From an uncultured Clostridia bacterium (GTDB lineage: Bacteria > Bacillota > Clostridia > Oscillospirales > CAG-272): DNA of 13,515 nucleotides. Within the stretch, counting starts at the first letter, position 1. Each line of letters begins with the position of its first letter. A program made the translations under genes and the position numbers. Below the pieces are notes generated by a model. The model did no database searches and was not told the DNA's origin. It saw only the letters and a program-made list of their open reading frames with translations. The stretch is from positions 1 to 13,515 of the forward strand of contig CAMFEL010000047.1 in assembly GCA_945949385.1 (NCBI GenBank). Direction: 5' to 3'. Positions 7,566 through 13,515 of the stretch are shown here, in pieces.

Positions 7566-7632
7566 GGAGCAGGGTACTGTCAATATTTATAAACCGTGCC
7601 GCCGTAGTTGCCGTATTTATGTCAATTGTACA

Positions 7633-7655
7633 AAACAGCGCCGCCGGCGCTGTTT
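7633..7655. terminator. Strong stem-loop with flanking T-runs, terminator-like
   Basis: A perfect 10-bp stem, AAACAGCGCC (7633-7642) with GGCGCTGTTT (7646-7655), and a GCC loop. On the plus strand it continues TTTGTTTTG across the stem end; on the minus strand the distal side reads TTTTG. It therefore looks like a bidirectional intrinsic terminator, yet it lies in a divergent promoter region where no annotated transcript should end. It may insulate the two promoters or end an unrecognised short RNA. Confidence 0.55.
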
Positions 7656-7753
7656 GTTTTGATGAATTACGGTTGGATTTTGGGAAAAACAGTCCCGGCA
7701 CGCAGACTTTTTCAAAAGCCCGTGTCTGCCGCGGGCGGATTTTGCGCCGTTTA

Positions 7754-7781
7754 TTGACATTTTCCCGAAGATATGTATAAT
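7754..7781 (+). promoter_or_regulatory. Promoter of the MocR-type regulator gene
   Basis: A perfect TTGACA (7754-7759) and perfect TATAAT (7776-7781) with a 16-base spacer. Predicted start near 7788, about 50 bases before the ATG. The consensus quality suggests high intrinsic activity unless repressed; MocR-family proteins often repress their own gene, which is family knowledge rather than something shown here. Confidence 0.8.
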
Positions 7782-7838
7782 ATATCACATAGCTGATAAG
7801 TAAAAAACTATCAAAACGGGAGAAAAATATATAACCAG

Positions 7839-8936
7839 ATGAACAGATCGGCGGGCAGGGAGCCCATGTACATACATTTGTACGGAAAATTCAAGGATGA
7901 AATAGCGTCGGGGGTATATCCTTACGGCGCAAGGCTGCCTTCAAAGCGCAGTGCGGCGGAGCAAAACGGAGTCAGCGTCATAACCGTGGAGCATGCCTAC
8001 GCGCTTCTGGAGGAGGAGGGCTATATCGTCTGCCGTCAGCGCAGCGGTTATTTTGTCATATACCGCGAGGAGCAGGTTTTCCGCCGTCCGCCGGAGAGGG
8101 AAACGGAAAAACGGAAAACCGCTGCGACGGACGCGCCCCGCGTTTTTGAAATGGAAAACACCTTTCCTCTCAGCATTTACGCAAAGACCGTCAGATATGT
8201 TCTCAGTGAATACGGTCCCGCCGTGCTTGAGCGCACGGAAAGCGCGGGTCTGCCGGCTTTGCGGGACGCCGTGGCGCGCTATCTGGGGCGTGCAAGAGGG
8301 ATTGATGTGTCCCCCGACAGAGTGGTCATCGGCTCCGGAGCGGAGGCTTTGTACCACCTGGCGGTCATATTGCTGGGCGCCGGCAGACGGTATGCCATTG
8401 AAACTCCTTCCTACGACAAAATAGGGAAGGTATATGCTTCCCACGGAATAAAATATGAGGCGCTTCCCCTTGAAGCGGATGGCATATCGGATGAGGCACT
8501 GCTCGGCACCTCGGCTGATGTTCTGCACGTTACTCCGTATCACAGTTTCCCCAGCGGCGTTACTGCCACTGCGGCAAAAAAGCAGACATATCTGCGCTGG
8601 GCGCGTGAGTGCGGTGCCGTTATTATCGAGGACGATTTCGGCTCGGAATTCTGCCGCAGCCGCAAGCCCATTGAGACGCTTTTCTCCATGGACGGCGGGG
8701 AGAGGGTCTTGTATATAAATACTTTTACAAAAAGCATTTCTCCCGCGGTACGTATAGGCTATATGCTGCTTCCCGAAAGTCTTGCGGCAGCGGCGGCGGA
8801 AAAAATCGGTTTTGTTTCCTGCTCGGTACCCGTGCTGGAGCAGTATGTGCTGGCGCAGCTTCTTGACAGCGGCAGCTTTGAGCGGCACCTTAACCGAGTA
8901 AGACGCAGACTGCACAGGGGCGCCGATGCAAAATAA
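7839..8936 (+). CDS. MocR/PdxR-family GntR-aminotransferase regulator, C-terminally truncated
   Basis: A 365-residue fusion regulator. Residues 10-75 form a GntR-type winged helix (MYIHLYGKFKDEI, then GARLPSKRSAAEQNGVS, and EEGYIVCRQRSGYFV as the wing). From about 105 the protein follows a fold-type I aminotransferase: GLPALRDAVARYL (137-149), ETPSYDK (188-194), TPYHSFPSGV (232-241), EDDFGSE (264-270) and TFTKSISPAVRIGYMLLP (295-312), where K298 should bind PLP. Family members (GabR, PdxR) usually run about 450-480 residues. This one stops soon after FERHLNRVRRRLHR (348-360), so the C-terminal subdomain with the substrate carboxylate-binding Arg is absent. None of the three plus frames downstream encodes the missing part. 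The ATG has only a distant GGGAG (16-base gap); an ATG at 7866 has AGGGAG 3 bases upstream, but would trim the domain edge. It may be a decayed gene or a shortened regulator. Divergent from the aro operon; control of it is only a guess. Confidence 0.85.
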   Translation: MNRSAGREPMYIHLYGKFKDEIASGVYPYGARLPSKRSAAEQNGVSVITVEHAYALLEEEGYIVCRQRSGYFVIYREEQVFRRPPERETEKRKTAATDAPRVFEMENTFPLSIYAKTVRYVLSEYGPAVLERTESAGLPALRDAVARYLGRARGIDVSPDRVVIGSGAEALYHLAVILLGAGRRYAIETPSYDKIGKVYASHGIKYEALPLEADGISDEALLGTSADVLHVTPYHSFPSGVTATAAKKQTYLRWARECGAVIIEDDFGSEFCRSRKPIETLFSMDGGERVLYINTFTKSISPAVRIGYMLLPESLAAAAAEKIGFVSCSVPVLEQYVLAQLLDSGSFERHLNRVRRRLHRGADAK

Positions 8937-8959
8937 AAGGCAAATACTGCCTGTACTTA

Positions 8960-8987
8960 TTGACTTTAGCCGTCTTTGTGATATACT
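8960..8987 (+). promoter_or_regulatory. Promoter of the small membrane protein-tilS-hpt-ftsH operon
   Basis: TTGACT (8960-8965) and TATACT (8982-8987), spacer 16, with TGA directly before the -10 (extended -10). Predicted start near 8994, about 97 bases ahead of the first ATG at 9091. It begins 23 bases after the MocR-type stop codon. A weak AGGCA/TGCCT hairpin (8938-8952) lies between and is too small to be a confident terminator. Confidence 0.7.
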
Positions 8988-9090
8988 GTTTTTTAGCGGA
9001 TTTTTCATTTGCCGATATTTATTACCGCTTGCCCGCAGACGCTTTGCGTGTTACGATTATATAAAGTAATGTGTAAAGCGGGGTAATGTT

Positions 9091-9318
9091 ATGAAAAAAA
9101 GAGCAATAAGCCGGGAGACGGTACAGCGCGGGGTGAAGCTTTGCTTCAGTACGGTGCTTATGCAGCTTCTTTACATATCGCTGTGTCTCGGCGGACAGAC
9201 CCGGACTCCGGTGAGGGCGGTGCCCGAAATGCTGGAGTGCGCGGCCGCGTCGGCAGCTCTCATATTTGCGGGCGCGTATCTTTTGGAATATTATTTGTCG
9301 GAGCTTTTCAGCGACTGA
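9091..9318 (+). CDS. Small predicted membrane protein, function unknown
   Basis: A 75-residue protein I do not recognise. A basic N-terminus (MKKRAISRETVQRGVK) precedes a first hydrophobic segment at about 15-35, then a short polar linker (GQTRTPVRAVPE), then a second hydrophobic stretch at about 48-68 rich in Ala and Leu, ending in an acidic tail. This fits a two-helix inner-membrane hairpin. Coding support: a GCGGGG site 7 bases before the ATG, a strong promoter upstream, and a short 23-base gap to tilS in the same direction. In many Firmicutes the slot before tilS holds spoIIE or divIC-type genes; nothing here resembles them. Probably a real gene, though short length leaves doubt. Confidence 0.65.
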   Translation: MKKRAISRETVQRGVKLCFSTVLMQLLYISLCLGGQTRTPVRAVPEMLECAAASAALIFAGAYLLEYYLSELFSD

Positions 9319-9341
9319 GAAAAAACGGAAAGGGGAGGAAA

Positions 9342-10706
9342 ATGGCGCAGCTTTTTGAAAAAATCGACAGCTTTGCCGCCGAATGCGGCATTGAAGCGGC
9401 TTTGCAAGGAGCGCCAAGCGTTATCTGCGCTTTTTCCGGCGGAGCCGATTCCTCCGTTCTGCTGCGCTGGCTGCACAGCCGTCTTTCGGGTGGCAAAAAG
9501 CGTCTTGTTGCCGCTCATGTGAACCATATGATACGCGGCGAGGAAAGCGACGCCGACGAGGCTTTCTGCCGCAGGGTGTGCGAAAGTCTCGGTATTCCTC
9601 TGTATGTTGAAAAGGCCGATGTGCCCGCCCGTGCCGCCGGGAGCGGTATGGGACTTGAAGAATGTGCAAGAGAGGTGCGCTACGCTTTTCTTTTGAATTT
9701 GTCGGAGCGTCTGGGAGGCGCGGCGGTTGCAACCGCTCACAGTGCCACAGACAATCTTGAAACTGTTATTTTTCATATGACCCGCGGCTCGGGAGTGCGC
9801 GGCGTTGCGGGAATTGCGCCGGTAAGGGAAATATATATCCGTCCGCTTCTTTGCTGCTGCTCGGAGGAGATACGGGAATATGCAAAGGAAAGCGGTATTG
9901 AGTATGTGACGGACAGCACAAATTCCGATTCGAATTATGCCAGAAACTATATACGTGCCGAAATTGTGCCGGCGCTGCGCCGCCTTAATCCCCGTGCCGA
10001 CGATGCCGTACTGCGGCTGAGCGCGGCTGCAAGAGAGGACTGCGATTATATAGAGGCGCAGGCGGAGGCGGCGCTTGCGGGCAGTGACTTTCTCGAAAGG
10101 GAAAAAGCGCGGCAGCTTCATCCGGCGGTATTTGCCCGTGTAATACGCAAAATGTACAGAAACTGCACCGGCAGCGCTTCGGATCTTTCCGATGTGAATA
10201 TCCGCGACTGCCGTCGGCTTGTTCTTTCCGGCTGCGGCAGCATTTCGCTGCCCGGCGGATGTGCGTTTTTTGTTCACAAGGACAGGGTGTTTGCGGCTTT
10301 TCCCCCATCGGAAAGCGAGCCTCCCGAAGAGACGGAGCTTTCGGTGCCGGGGGAGACTGTGTTCGGAGACTGGGTGATAACTGTTTCCGACGGGGAGCCG
10401 GAGAACGGCAGATTATGCCGAAATATTTACAATTTATCCATAGACAGAAATGCGGTTTTTGGTAAAATAAATGTTAGCCTATTTGTAAGAAGCCGCAGGA
10501 CCGGAGATACTTTCTTTCTGGGCGGTATGCACAAAAAAGTGAAAAAGCTGATGTGCGATTGCTGTGTTCCGCAATCCCAGCGCGGTACTTTGCCGCTGAT
10601 TTGCGACAAAGAGGGAATACTGGCGATACCGAAAATCGGCGTGCGCGACGGCGCGGCGGCGGGCGGCGACGCTCTTCATATTTTCTTTGAAAAACGAGTA
10701 AAGTAA
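9342..10706 (+). CDS. tilS: tRNA(Ile)-lysidine synthase
   Basis: Ligates lysine to C34 of the minor tRNA-Ile (CAU anticodon), using ATP, so that it reads AUA instead of AUG; essential where AUA is used, and AUA is frequent in these genes. The 454 residues start with an N-type ATP pyrophosphatase domain: P-loop FSGGADSS (31-38), VNHMIRGEESDADE (60-73), AREVRYAFL (109-117), TAHSATDNLETV (131-142) and RGSGVRGVAGI (148-158). TDSTNSDSNYARNYIR (190-205) and the LNP that follows complete the core. The C-terminal tRNA-binding domain is at about 377-454 (VRSRRTGDTF, then KKVKKLM and LPLICDKEG). The frame is open further upstream to 9141, but the ATG at 9342 has GGGGAGG 3 bases before it and gives the family N-terminus. 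Followed by hpt after 9 bases. Confidence 0.95.
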   Translation: MAQLFEKIDSFAAECGIEAALQGAPSVICAFSGGADSSVLLRWLHSRLSGGKKRLVAAHVNHMIRGEESDADEAFCRRVCESLGIPLYVEKADVPARAAGSGMGLEECAREVRYAFLLNLSERLGGAAVATAHSATDNLETVIFHMTRGSGVRGVAGIAPVREIYIRPLLCCCSEEIREYAKESGIEYVTDSTNSDSNYARNYIRAEIVPALRRLNPRADDAVLRLSAAAREDCDYIEAQAEAALAGSDFLEREKARQLHPAVFARVIRKMYRNCTGSASDLSDVNIRDCRRLVLSGCGSISLPGGCAFFVHKDRVFAAFPPSESEPPEETELSVPGETVFGDWVITVSDGEPENGRLCRNIYNLSIDRNAVFGKINVSLFVRSRRTGDTFFLGGMHKKVKKLMCDCCVPQSQRGTLPLICDKEGILAIPKIGVRDGAAAGGDALHIFFEKRVK

Positions 10707-10715
10707 AAAGGCGGT

Positions 10716-11288
10716 ATGACAGACATGGAAAAAGACTGCACCGTATGGGACGGCGATATTGCAAAAGTGCTTATAACGGAAAAGGAGCTTGACGAAACGG
10801 TCACGCGCCTTTCCCACGAGATTGCACGGGACTACGCGGATAAAAACCTGCTGCTGTTGTGTATACTTAAGGGAAGCATAGTTTTTACGGGAGATCTTAT
10901 GAAAAAGCTGACTGTCCCCTGCGAGATCGACTGTATGAAGGTGTCTTCCTACGGCGCGGGCACGGTCTCCGGCGGGCGCATAAACATTCTTCTGGATTTG
11001 CACCGCAAGGATCTCAGCGAAAAGGATATACTTATTGTTGAGGACATTATTGACAGCGGGCGGACGCTTTCTTATCTGGTCAGCTATCTGACCCTTAACG
11101 GCGCCCGCAGCGTTAAGACCGTGGCGCTTCTCGACAAGCCCAGCCGCCGTGAGGTGGACTATACTCCCGACTATGTGGGGCTTGAGATCCCCGACGAGTT
11201 TGTGGTGGGCTACGGTCTGGACTATGCGGAAAAATACCGCACGCTGCCTTATGTGGGCGTGCTGAAGCCCGAAGTTTATTCGCAGTAA
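10716..11288 (+). CDS. hpt: Hypoxanthine phosphoribosyltransferase
   Basis: Purine salvage: hypoxanthine (and usually guanine) plus PRPP to IMP or GMP. The 190-residue protein has the PPi loop LKGS (51-54), the flexible-loop motif VSSYGAGTVSGGRI (76-89), the PRPP signature IVEDIIDSGRTL (107-118), the base-recognition KPSRR region and the C-terminal VGYGLDYAEKYRTLPYVGVL. This is typical family length. The ATG at 10716 follows AAAAGGCGG closely (about 1-4 bases); an ATG at 10725 would have the same site about 10 bases upstream, so the true protein may lack the first three residues. It lies 9 bases after tilS and 76 before ftsH, the conserved Firmicutes arrangement, and probably shares the tilS transcript. 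Confidence 0.95.
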   Translation: MTDMEKDCTVWDGDIAKVLITEKELDETVTRLSHEIARDYADKNLLLLCILKGSIVFTGDLMKKLTVPCEIDCMKVSSYGAGTVSGGRINILLDLHRKDLSEKDILIVEDIIDSGRTLSYLVSYLTLNGARSVKTVALLDKPSRREVDYTPDYVGLEIPDEFVVGYGLDYAEKYRTLPYVGVLKPEVYSQ

Positions 11289-11316
11289 GGTCCGGGGGAC
11301 TGCAATACAGTTTTGC

Positions 11317-11345
11317 TGACATATTGACATATTGACATATTGACA
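11317..11345. repeat. 8-base tandem repeat (TGACATAT x3.6) before ftsH
   Basis: Three exact copies of TGACATAT (11317-11324, 11325-11332, 11333-11340) plus a partial TGACA. Each junction creates a perfect TTGACA (11324, 11332, 11340), but no -10 sequence follows at 16-18 bases, so I do not call a promoter. The array sits between hpt and the ribosome binding site of ftsH. Short perfect tandem arrays can change copy number by slippage. Confidence 0.85.
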
Positions 11346-11367
11346 GAAAGGCATGGATCTGTAAGTG
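11345..11367 (+). promoter_or_regulatory. ftsH translation start region with a 3-codon mini-ORF
   Basis: AGAAAGG (11345-11351) is 13 bases from the GTG start of ftsH, which is long. In between, ATG GAT CTG TAA (11353-11364) forms a three-codon open frame in the ftsH reading frame, its stop touching the GTG. The in-frame stop proves ftsH cannot start further upstream. The mini-ORF could permit termination-reinitiation onto GTG, but the site is only 1 base from its ATG, so this is tentative. Confidence 0.5.
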
Positions 11368-13416
11368 AAGAAAAACGGATTTAAAATAGCGATATGGTAT
11401 GTGGTGCTTATCGCCGTTGTGATTTTGGTCATTTCGCTCCTGTGGGGCAACTCGGGTACTAAAAAAGAGCTGAAATACAGCGATGTCATTGCGTACTTCA
11501 AGGATGAACGGGTTCTGGAATACACGGTGGACTACGATGATTTGGTTCTGGAAATGACCGTGAAGGCGGAAAACGGCACCGACAAACAAAAAATAGAATA
11601 CAAGCTGGCGGATATTGACGCTTTTCTTGAGGACATCAAGCCTTATGCCGCCGATATTGAGACCTACGACAGGGTGCCTGCCAGCGTTATCCCCTGGTGG
11701 GTGAGCTTTCTGCCTTATGTTATAATCGTTATAGTATTCGCCGTGCTGTGGTGGTTTATGATGAGCCAGGCAGCGGGCGGCAAGGGCTCAAAGCTTAACA
11801 ATTTCGGCAAGGCGCGTGTCAAGAGCGGCGACAAGAGCAAGGTTTACTTCCGCGATGTTGCCGGCGCCGATGAGGAAAAGGCGGAGCTTGAGGAGATAGT
11901 TGAGTTTCTGAAGGATCCCGCAAAGTTTGCCCGTCTCGGCGCAAAAATCCCCCACGGTGTTCTTCTGATGGGCCCTCCCGGCACAGGTAAGACTCTGCTT
12001 GCAAAGGCGGTTGCCGGTGAGGCAGGCGTACCCTTCTACTATATTTCCGGTTCCGATTTCGTTGAGATGTATGTAGGTGTGGGAGCTTCCCGCGTGCGCG
12101 ATTTGTTCGATCTGGCGCGGCGCAACCCCGCTTCCATTGTTTTTATCGACGAGATTGACGCGGTGGGCAGGCAGAGAGGCACAGGTCTGGGCGGCGGTCA
12201 CGATGAGCGCGAGCAGACACTTAACCAGCTCCTTGTGGAGATGGACGGCTTTGGTTCAACGGAGGGTATTATCGTCATTGCGGCGACAAACCGTCCCGAT
12301 GTACTTGACCCTGCTTTGCTTCGTCCCGGACGCTTTGACCGTCAGATAACCGTCAGCGCTCCCGACATCAGGGGCAGAGAGGAAATTCTGAAGGTACATT
12401 CCCGCAACAAGCCTCTTGAGGCAAATGTGGATCTTGCCACTATTGCAAAGGGTACCGGCGGCTTTACGGGTGCTGATCTTTCAAACCTTCTGAATGAGGC
12501 TGCGCTTCTTGCGGCGAGAAAAAACAAGACTCTTATCGGTATGGATGAAATCGAGGAGGCGTTCACCAAGGTGGTAGCAGGTCCTCAGAAGAAGTCCATG
12601 CGCATTAAAGAAAGCGAAAAACTTAAAACGGCATACCATGAGGCGGGTCACGCGGTGCTCAGCCATGTGCTTCCCCTTATGGATCCCGTTCATCAGATCT
12701 CCATTATCCCCAGCGGCAATGCTCTGGGCTACACCCTGAACCTGCCCGAGGAGGATAAGTACAGTGTTTACAGAAACGAGCTGAAGCAGAAGATTTCCAT
12801 GCTTCTGGGCGGAAGAGTTGCGGAGCAGCTTATATTTGACGACTTCTCCGGCGGCGCTTCCAACGATATTCAGCGTGCTACGCAGATCGCACGCAAGATG
12901 GTCATGCAGCTTGGCATGAGCGAGCTGGGTCCCATTTTGTTCGGCAGCGGACACAGCGACAGCGAGGTCTTCCTTGGACGGGACTTCTCTCACAATCGTG
13001 ATTTCTCCGAGGCTGTTGCGGCTCAGATAGACGAGCAGATAGAGAAGATCATCACCGACGCCTATAACGAAGCAAAGCGGCTGCTTACGGAAAATATCGA
13101 CAAGCTGCACTTTGTGGCTAAGTTCCTCTTCAAGAACGAGATCATGGACGGCGAGCAGTTCAAACGCGCTATGGAAGAGGACGGCGTAACCTTTGAGGAG
13201 CTTGAGGAAATGGTTGCCGAAAAGCGCCGCCGCAGCGAAAGCGAAAACGCGGCAAGAGCGCTTCAGATAGCCGAAAACGAACGCCTGCGCGAGGAAGAAC
13301 GGCGCAGAAACGGCGAGGTCGGCGGCGACGGTCGCGAAGACGTTGACAAAGATGCTGACGGCGACAAGGACGGCGGAAGCGACTCCGACAACAGCGACAG
13401 TCATGTGGATTTCTGA
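11365..13416 (+). CDS. ftsH: ATP-dependent zinc metalloprotease FtsH
   Basis: Membrane-anchored hexameric AAA+ protease that extracts and degrades membrane and short-lived cytosolic proteins. The 683 residues show a TM helix at about 7-27, a small extracytoplasmic domain (30-110), a second TM at about 112-133, then the AAA+ module: Walker A GPPGTGKT (203-210), pore loop with FVEMYVG (232-238), Walker B IVFIDE (258-263) and second region of homology ATNRPDVLDPALLRPGRFDR (307-326). The peptidase domain has HEAGH (425-429) and the third zinc ligand D501 in GGASND. The tail is unusual: a charged, coiled-coil-prone stretch (about 612-648) and then an Asp/Gly/Ser-rich end from 651. Start is GTG at 11365, fixed by an in-frame stop directly before it. 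Last gene of the tilS-hpt-ftsH run. Confidence 0.97.
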   Translation: MKKNGFKIAIWYVVLIAVVILVISLLWGNSGTKKELKYSDVIAYFKDERVLEYTVDYDDLVLEMTVKAENGTDKQKIEYKLADIDAFLEDIKPYAADIETYDRVPASVIPWWVSFLPYVIIVIVFAVLWWFMMSQAAGGKGSKLNNFGKARVKSGDKSKVYFRDVAGADEEKAELEEIVEFLKDPAKFARLGAKIPHGVLLMGPPGTGKTLLAKAVAGEAGVPFYYISGSDFVEMYVGVGASRVRDLFDLARRNPASIVFIDEIDAVGRQRGTGLGGGHDEREQTLNQLLVEMDGFGSTEGIIVIAATNRPDVLDPALLRPGRFDRQITVSAPDIRGREEILKVHSRNKPLEANVDLATIAKGTGGFTGADLSNLLNEAALLAARKNKTLIGMDEIEEAFTKVVAGPQKKSMRIKESEKLKTAYHEAGHAVLSHVLPLMDPVHQISIIPSGNALGYTLNLPEEDKYSVYRNELKQKISMLLGGRVAEQLIFDDFSGGASNDIQRATQIARKMVMQLGMSELGPILFGSGHSDSEVFLGRDFSHNRDFSEAVAAQIDEQIEKIITDAYNEAKRLLTENIDKLHFVAKFLFKNEIMDGEQFKRAMEEDGVTFEELEEMVAEKRRRSESENAARALQIAENERLREEERRRNGEVGGDGREDVDKDADGDKDGGSDSDNSDSHVDF

Positions 13417-13434
13417 TGCCGCAGGGTTAATATA

Positions 13435-13449
13435 CGGGGCTTCGCCCCG
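13435..13449. other. Stem-loop 1 after ftsH
   Basis: CGGGGC (13435-13440) pairs with GCCCCG (13444-13449) around TTC. It lies 19 bases after the ftsH stop and is followed by ACCCC rather than a T-run, so by itself it is not an intrinsic terminator. It is the first of three consecutive hairpins. Confidence 0.5.
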
Positions 13450-13466
13450 CACCCCGGTGAGTATAT

Positions 13467-13483
13467 GCGAGGCTCTGCCTCGC
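13467..13483. other. Stem-loop 2 after ftsH
   Basis: GCGAGGC (13467-13473) pairs with GCCTCGC (13477-13483) around TCT, a perfect 7-bp stem with no T-run. Its layout resembles stem-loop 1 (GC stem, three-base pyrimidine loop), suggesting a modular repeat unit. Confidence 0.5.
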
Positions 13484-13495
13484 GCTCCGCTTAGA

Positions 13496-13515
13496 ACCTT
13501 TTTTGAGAAAAAGGT
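13496..13515. terminator. Stem-loop 3 at the right edge, likely terminator, cut by the window
   Basis: ACCTTTTT (13496-13503) pairs with AAAAAGGT (13508-13515) around TGAG. The upstream bases TTAGA suggest the stem continues past the window end. A T-run inside an A/T-symmetric stem is typical of bidirectional terminators. It would end the tilS-hpt-ftsH transcript and perhaps a converging one from outside. Confidence 0.6.

Larger units (their letters stand above)
7452..7838. other. Divergent intergenic region between pheA and the MocR-type gene
   Basis: A 387-base stretch with no convincing gene on either strand. It holds, left to right: the pheA leader (about 78 bases) with an AT-rich 7-bp stem-loop (7482-7502), the minus-strand aro promoter (7536-7565), two direct copies of TGTCAAT at 7578-7584 and 7620-7626 (42 bases apart), a strong GC stem-loop (7633-7655), a region with imperfect inverted repeats (GCAGAC/GTCTGC and GCCCG/CGGGC, about 7700-7736), and the plus-strand promoter of the MocR-type gene (7754-7781). 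The aro leader is too short for a T-box and I see no run of Phe, Tyr or Trp codons indicating an attenuator peptide. Confidence 0.7.

Noticed and set aside
7941..9008. 355-codon open frame on the minus strand opposite the MocR-type gene, and similar long antisense frames opposite tilS (9291-10277), ftsH (12481-13452) and pheA (6324-7352, plus strand)
   Set aside because: Their translations show no recognisable domain and are low-quality Ala/Arg/Cys/His-rich mirrors of the real genes; codon bias of the sense strand leaves these frames open.
8926..9069. 47-codon ORF starting ATGCAAAAT just inside the MocR-type stop, with AGGGG 5 bases upstream
   Set aside because: It spans the extended -10 promoter at 8960-8987, has no typical domain or clean membrane helix, and another frame across the same bases looks equally protein-like, so coding is not supported.
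8937..9090. Frameshift as the cause of the short MocR-type protein
   Set aside because: I translated the three plus frames to 9090. None gives the aminotransferase C-terminal subdomain, and the stretch is only about 150 bases long, so a deletion or a genuinely short gene fits better.
9141..9341. 67-codon N-terminal extension of tilS
   Set aside because: It overlaps the small membrane protein gene, has no TilS homology and precedes a strong ribosome site at 9332-9338.
11317..11345. CRISPR-like repeats or a promoter array from the TTGACA copies
   Set aside because: The units are contiguous 8-mers without spacers, and no -10 follows any TTGACA at 16-18 bases.

Overview
The window looks like a chromosomal segment of a Gram-positive, moderately GC-rich anaerobe of the Clostridia (Oscillospirales/Ruminococcaceae-like is my best guess). 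Reasons: the tilS-hpt-ftsH order typical of Firmicutes, a DegV-family protein, AGGAGG-type ribosome binding sites, consensus sigma-A type promoters and heavy ATA isoleucine use. The taxonomic placement is inference. No rRNA, tRNA, CRISPR array or insertion sequence was seen.

Layout. (1) Left edge, 1-157: non-coding, with two stem-loops. (2) Minus strand, 158-1670: a two-gene unit, degV-family then a small flavodoxin, served by its own promoter that lies across the end of aroF. (3) Minus strand, 1754-7451: a tight aromatic amino acid operon read pheA-aroB-aroQ-aroA-tyrA-aroF. Its genes overlap or are separated by at most 17 bases, and a consensus extended -10 promoter sits at 7536-7565. It encodes steps 1, 2, 3 and 6 of the shikimate pathway plus both branch enzymes for phenylalanine and tyrosine. 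Shikimate dehydrogenase, shikimate kinase and chorismate synthase are not here. (4) A 387-base divergent intergenic region (7452-7838) with two opposing promoters and a strong orphan stem-loop. (5) Plus strand, 7839-8936: a MocR/PdxR-type regulator (GntR winged helix fused to an aminotransferase fold) that lacks roughly the last 100 residues of the family. (6) Plus strand, 9091-13416: a housekeeping operon of a small unrecognised membrane protein, tilS, hpt and ftsH, preceded by a good extended -10 promoter at 8960-8987. (7) Right edge: three stem-loops in a row, the last cut by the window end.

The minus-strand operon makes prephenate-derived amino acids. The divergently transcribed MocR-type protein is placed where a local regulator would be, but nothing in the sequence proves it controls the aro genes. 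Most of the window is ordinary core metabolism. The points most worth checking are the truncated MocR protein and its promoter region, the small membrane protein before tilS, the 8-base tandem repeat and mini-ORF before the GTG start of ftsH, and the Asp-rich FtsH tail.
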